DNA of 9,683 bases, from assembly GCA_014534415.1 (NCBI GenBank), contig JACVRM010000074.1, forward strand, positions 1-9,683, written 5' to 3'. Each line of letters begins with the position of its first letter. Position 1 is the stretch's first letter. The stretch is from Thermoleophilia bacterium (lineage in GTDB: Bacteria; Actinomycetota; Thermoleophilia; Gaiellales; Gaiellaceae). The notes under the pieces are model-generated. The model worked only from the letters and a program-made list of their open reading frames with translations, was not told the origin of the DNA and did no database searches. The translations under genes and the position numbers were made by a program. Positions 7,798-9,683 of the stretch are shown here, in pieces.

Positions 7798-8580
7798 TCA
7801 GCGGGTAGTGACCTCGTCCTCGATGCGGTCGGTGTACTTCTCGAACGCGCGCGTTTCCGTGGAGAACTGGATGATCTTCTCCTGCCCGTGGAACGGGTAC
7901 TTCCGGTACACGTCCACGTGCTTGCCGACGATCTCGACGACGTTGTAACAGGGGCGCGTGTTGCCGCGGAGACGCGTTGACGAGACGGTCCCCGTGTTGA
8001 CGACGAACAGGTCCTCGAGCCGCCAGGCGTACGGCACGTGCTTGTGGCCGCAGAGCACGAGATCGACGCCGGCACGCTGCAGGCACTCGATCGAGTCGCC
8101 CGCGTCGTAGACGATGTTCCGCTCGCGGCCCGTGCCTGGCACCGGCAGCAGGTGGTGGTGCAGCACGAAGACGTTGAGGTCTGCCGGCTCGGCGAACTGC
8201 TCCTCGATCCAGCGGTAGCGACCGCGTCCGATCTGCCCCTCGTCTAGGTCCGGCTGCGTCGAGTCGATCGCGACGACCGTGACACCGTCCTTGCGGAGCA
8301 CCGACGTCCGGTCGCCGAACAGCTGCTCGAAGTGCAGGTAGCCGACGTTCCGCGAGTCGTGGTTTCCCGGGATGACGACGAACGACTCGCACTCGATCTT
8401 GTCCAGGTACGCCTTCGCCTCGAGGTACTCCGCCTTGAAGCCGTAGGTCGTGAGGTCGCCAGAACACACCACGACATCGGGGCCGAGCTCGTTGATCTCG
8501 CTGATCGCCCGTTCCATCAGGCTCGGGACGAAGTGCGAGCCCCCGCAGTGGATGTCCGAGATGTGAGCGATTCGAAACAG
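7798..8580 (-). CDS. Calcineurin-like metallophosphoesterase (CpdA/Icc-like), probable CTG start
   Basis: Two-metal phosphoesterase of the calcineurin-like fold, 260 residues if read from the CTG at 8580. All family metal motifs are present: SDIH (8-11), SGDL (40-43), PGNHD (71-75), LHHH (140-143) and GHKH (178-181). The first in-frame ATG, at 8517, falls after the SDIH motif and would remove two metal ligands, so translation must begin upstream. No ATG, GTG or TTG exists in frame before the upstream stop at 8752-8754. The CTG gives a natural start (LFRIAHISDIHCGG), with GGGGG four bases before it and a TAGACT -10 box 22 bases before it. Relatives hydrolyse cyclic nucleotides or other phosphodiesters. 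Being first in the cDPG cluster makes turnover of a cyclic or anhydride phosphate conceivable, but the substrate is not known. Confidence 0.88.
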   Translation of the reverse strand: MFRIAHISDIHCGGSHFVPSLMERAISEINELGPDVVVCSGDLTTYGFKAEYLEAKAYLDKIECESFVVIPGNHDSRNVGYLHFEQLFGDRTSVLRKDGVTVVAIDSTQPDLDEGQIGRGRYRWIEEQFAEPADLNVFVLHHHLLPVPGTGRERNIVYDAGDSIECLQRAGVDLVLCGHKHVPYAWRLEDLFVVNTGTVSSTRLRGNTRPCYNVVEIVGKHVDVYRKYPFHGQEKIIQFSTETRAFEKYTDRIEDEVTTR

Positions 8581-8584
8581 ACTG

Positions 8585-8589
8585 CCCCC
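8585..8589 (-). promoter_or_regulatory. Possible ribosome binding site before the CTG start
   Basis: The minus strand reads GGGGGCAGT immediately before the CTG at 8580, so the G-run is four bases from the proposed start. It is a weak Shine-Dalgarno, but it helps to choose this unusual codon as the start. Confidence 0.4.
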
Positions 8590-8602
8590 GTTCGTCGCGA
8601 CA

Positions 8603-8608
8603 AGTCTA
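8603..8608 (-). promoter_or_regulatory. -10 element for the metallophosphoesterase gene
   Basis: TAGACT on the minus strand fits TANNNT. It would place transcription start near 8596 and give a leader of about 16 bases that includes the G-run. It would drive the whole phosphoesterase-cpgS-pgk2-glpX unit. No -35 box is recognisable. Confidence 0.4.
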
Positions 8609-8643
8609 GAGCGCGGGCAAACGGGCCCATCCGACGCCGCTGC

Positions 8644-8649
8644 TACGCT
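8644..8649 (+). promoter_or_regulatory. -10 element for the 118-residue protein gene
   Basis: TACGCT fits TANNNT and lies 16 bases before the ATG at 8666. It is divergent from the metallophosphoesterase promoter within the same 85-bp gap. A GTG at 8658 lies 8 bases after it, the distance seen for the leaderless GTG at 3055, but that GTG opens a different frame. Confidence 0.4.
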
Positions 8650-8665
8650 GGTCGCGCGTGCGGAA

Positions 8666-9022
8666 ATGCGAGTTTTCCAGGCATATTCGGGAACCGACGA
8701 GCCGCGCTTCGCGAACGAATCGGAGTTGCACTGCGCGAAGATCCTGGACTTCTACGGTGTGCCGTGGCAGTACGAGCCGACCACGTTCGTGCTCGAGCGC
8801 GATGGCGACGGGCGCACGGTCGAGGCTTTCACGCCCGACTTCTACTTGCCCGAGCAGGACCTCTACCTCGAGGTCACGACGATGAAGCAGTCGCTCGTGA
8901 CGCGGAAGAACCGCAAGCTACGCAAGCTGCGCGAGCGCTATCCGGGCGTGCGGGCGAAGCTCTTCTATCGACGCGACATCGAGCGGCTGGCGCAGAGACA
9001 CGGGATCGACGTCGCGCCGTGA
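8666..9022 (+). CDS. Uncharacterised 118-residue protein with PD-(D/E)XK-nuclease-like pattern
   Basis: I do not recognise a characterised family, but the layout resembles small nucleases of the PD-(D/E)XK fold. There is an acidic N-terminal helix (ANESELHCAKILDFYGV, Glu18 and Glu20), then WQYEPTTFVLE, then TPDFYLPEQDLYLEVTT with Asp58 and Glu69, and finally a basic helix (RKNRKLRKLRERYP, about 80-93) before a KLFYRRD strand. The classical motif is PD...(D/E)-x-K; here the last position is Thr71 (E-V-T), with Lys74 three residues on. It may be an inactive or variant nuclease, or a nucleic-acid-binding protein. The ATG at 8666 is chosen because the fold begins right after it; there is no good ribosome binding site. 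hpt follows after 104 bases on the same strand, so the two may be co-transcribed. Confidence 0.75.
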   Translation: MRVFQAYSGTDEPRFANESELHCAKILDFYGVPWQYEPTTFVLERDGDGRTVEAFTPDFYLPEQDLYLEVTTMKQSLVTRKNRKLRKLRERYPGVRAKLFYRRDIERLAQRHGIDVAP

Positions 9023-9115
9023 CTCGCGCGACTTCCCTGGCGGGCTTCTGGATCGCGAGGAGCAAGCAGGGCAAGGACGCAGGAAGCGTGCGCAGTTCCC
9101 GATACGCACAACACT

Positions 9116-9122
9116 GAGGAGG
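9116..9122 (+). promoter_or_regulatory. hpt: Strong ribosome binding site for hpt
   Basis: GAGGAGG ends four bases before the ATG at 9127. It is the strongest Shine-Dalgarno in the window and fixes the hpt start, confirming the extra 20 or so residues at the N-terminus. Confidence 0.8.
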
Positions 9123-9126
9123 CCGC

Positions 9127-9683
9127 ATGCCGCCGTCTTTTCGCGGCCCAGAAGCCGGTGGAGGAGGTCGGGCGGGTCACGCGGTCGAGCCGCGCGTCGG
9201 CGACGTCTACCTCTCGGCTGCGGAAATCGCCACCCGTGTCGCCGAACTCGGTGCGGCGCTCGCGGACGAGTACGGCGGCCGCGAGCCGCTCTTGGTCGCG
9301 CCGCTCAAGGCGAGCCTCGTCTTCCTCGCCGACCTGTCGCGCGCGCTGCCGATCATCCATCGCCTCGACTTCTTGGAGCTCGCCTCCTACGACGGCGGCG
9401 GCAACGGGCGCAGCATCCGGCTGCTCAAGGATCTCGATGAGCCGCTCGAGCGCCGGGACGTGATCGTCGTCGAGGACGTCGTCGACACGGGGCTGACGCT
9501 CAATTACGTCCGCAAGACGCTGGAGCTGCGAGGGCCGGCCTCACTCGCCGCCGTCACGCTGCTCGACCGCCCGTACCGGAGGCTCGTGGAGGACCTGCCG
9601 GTCCGGCACGTCGGCTTTACGGTGCCCGACGAGTTCTTCGTGGGCTATGGCTTCGACCTCGGCGAGCGGTTCCGCAACCTGCC
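9127..9683 (+). CDS. hpt: Hypoxanthine phosphoribosyltransferase (3' partial)
   Basis: Purine-salvage enzyme that joins hypoxanthine (often guanine too) to PRPP, giving IMP or GMP. The window holds 185 codons plus two bases and no stop. After a glycine-rich lead of about 20 residues the usual start appears (VGDVYLSAAEIATRVAELG). Next come the pyrophosphate-loop segment APLKASLVFLADL, then FLELASYDGG, SIRLLKDLDEPL, the PRPP-binding motif VIVVEDVVDTGLTL (about 115-128) and the base-binding VPDEFFVGYGFDLGERFRNLP. In the pyrophosphate loop the usual Lys-Gly is Lys-Ala. Little sequence should be missing, judging from family length. In many actinobacteria hpt lies near tilS and ftsH; here the upstream neighbour is the uncharacterised 118-residue protein. 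Confidence 0.94.
   Translation, partial: MPPSFRGPEAGGGGRAGHAVEPRVGDVYLSAAEIATRVAELGAALADEYGGREPLLVAPLKASLVFLADLSRALPIIHRLDFLELASYDGGGNGRSIRLLKDLDEPLERRDVIVVEDVVDTGLTLNYVRKTLELRGPASLAAVTLLDRPYRRLVEDLPVRHVGFTVPDEFFVGYGFDLGERFRNL

Noticed and set aside
6114..7808. A 564-codon plus-strand open frame opposite cpgS and pgk2
   Set aside because: It is antisense to two well-supported genes, with Arg- and His-rich composition and no recognisable domain.
7719..8075. N-terminal extension of cpgS
   Set aside because: The frame stays open, but the sequence lies within the metallophosphoesterase gene and is low-complexity Arg/Ser/Thr. The family's conserved start appears at the GTG at 7718.
8658..8885. 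75-codon frame beginning at GTG 8658
   Set aside because: It lies inside the 118-residue gene in another frame and is Ser/Arg/Thr-rich with no domain. It is kept only as a possible regulatory start in the findings.

Overview
The window is very GC-rich with little room between genes. Its starts are mixed (GTG, ATG and probably one CTG) and several genes seem to have leaderless or very short-leader promoters. With a fused PafB-PafC regulator, a short actinobacterial-type epoxyqueuosine reductase, a SufT-like DUF59 protein and an hpt gene, this suggests an actinobacterium, most likely of a deep-branching class such as Thermoleophilia. That placement is inferred from gene content and is not proven.

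Left part (1-4351). A fused PafBC-type WYL regulator (plus strand, 5' end cut by the window edge) runs tail-to-tail into queG (minus strand); their stop codons interlock on a CTAG. queG is divergent from an MDR-family quinone-reductase/alcohol-dehydrogenase-like gene that probably starts at a leaderless GTG. That gene converges on a small DUF59/SufT-like gene, and a perfect 32-bp palindrome holds both stop codons. These are mostly housekeeping genes.

Centre (4485-8580, all minus strand). Transcribed right to left are a calcineurin-like metallophosphoesterase, a cyclic 2,3-diphosphoglycerate synthetase (cpgS), a 2-phosphoglycerate kinase (pgk2) and a GlpX-family protein. The cluster ends in a long GC stem-loop. 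cpgS/pgk2 and pgk2/glpX overlap by 4 bp (ATGA and GTGA), so these three are probably translationally coupled. pgk2 turns 2-phosphoglycerate into 2,3-bisphosphoglycerate and cpgS closes it to cyclic 2,3-diphosphoglycerate (cDPG), a solute best known from thermophilic methanogens. The coupled GlpX homologue has lost three of the five metal-ligand positions I recall for E. coli GlpX, so it is probably not an ordinary fructose-1,6-bisphosphatase. This cluster is the most interesting part of the window.

Right part (8581-9683). Divergent from the metallophosphoesterase is a 118-residue uncharacterised protein with a PD-(D/E)XK-nuclease-like pattern, in which the usual E-x-K is E-x-T. It is followed by a hypoxanthine phosphoribosyltransferase gene (hpt) that runs off the window. 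I saw no tRNA, rRNA, CRISPR array, insertion sequence or other mobile element.
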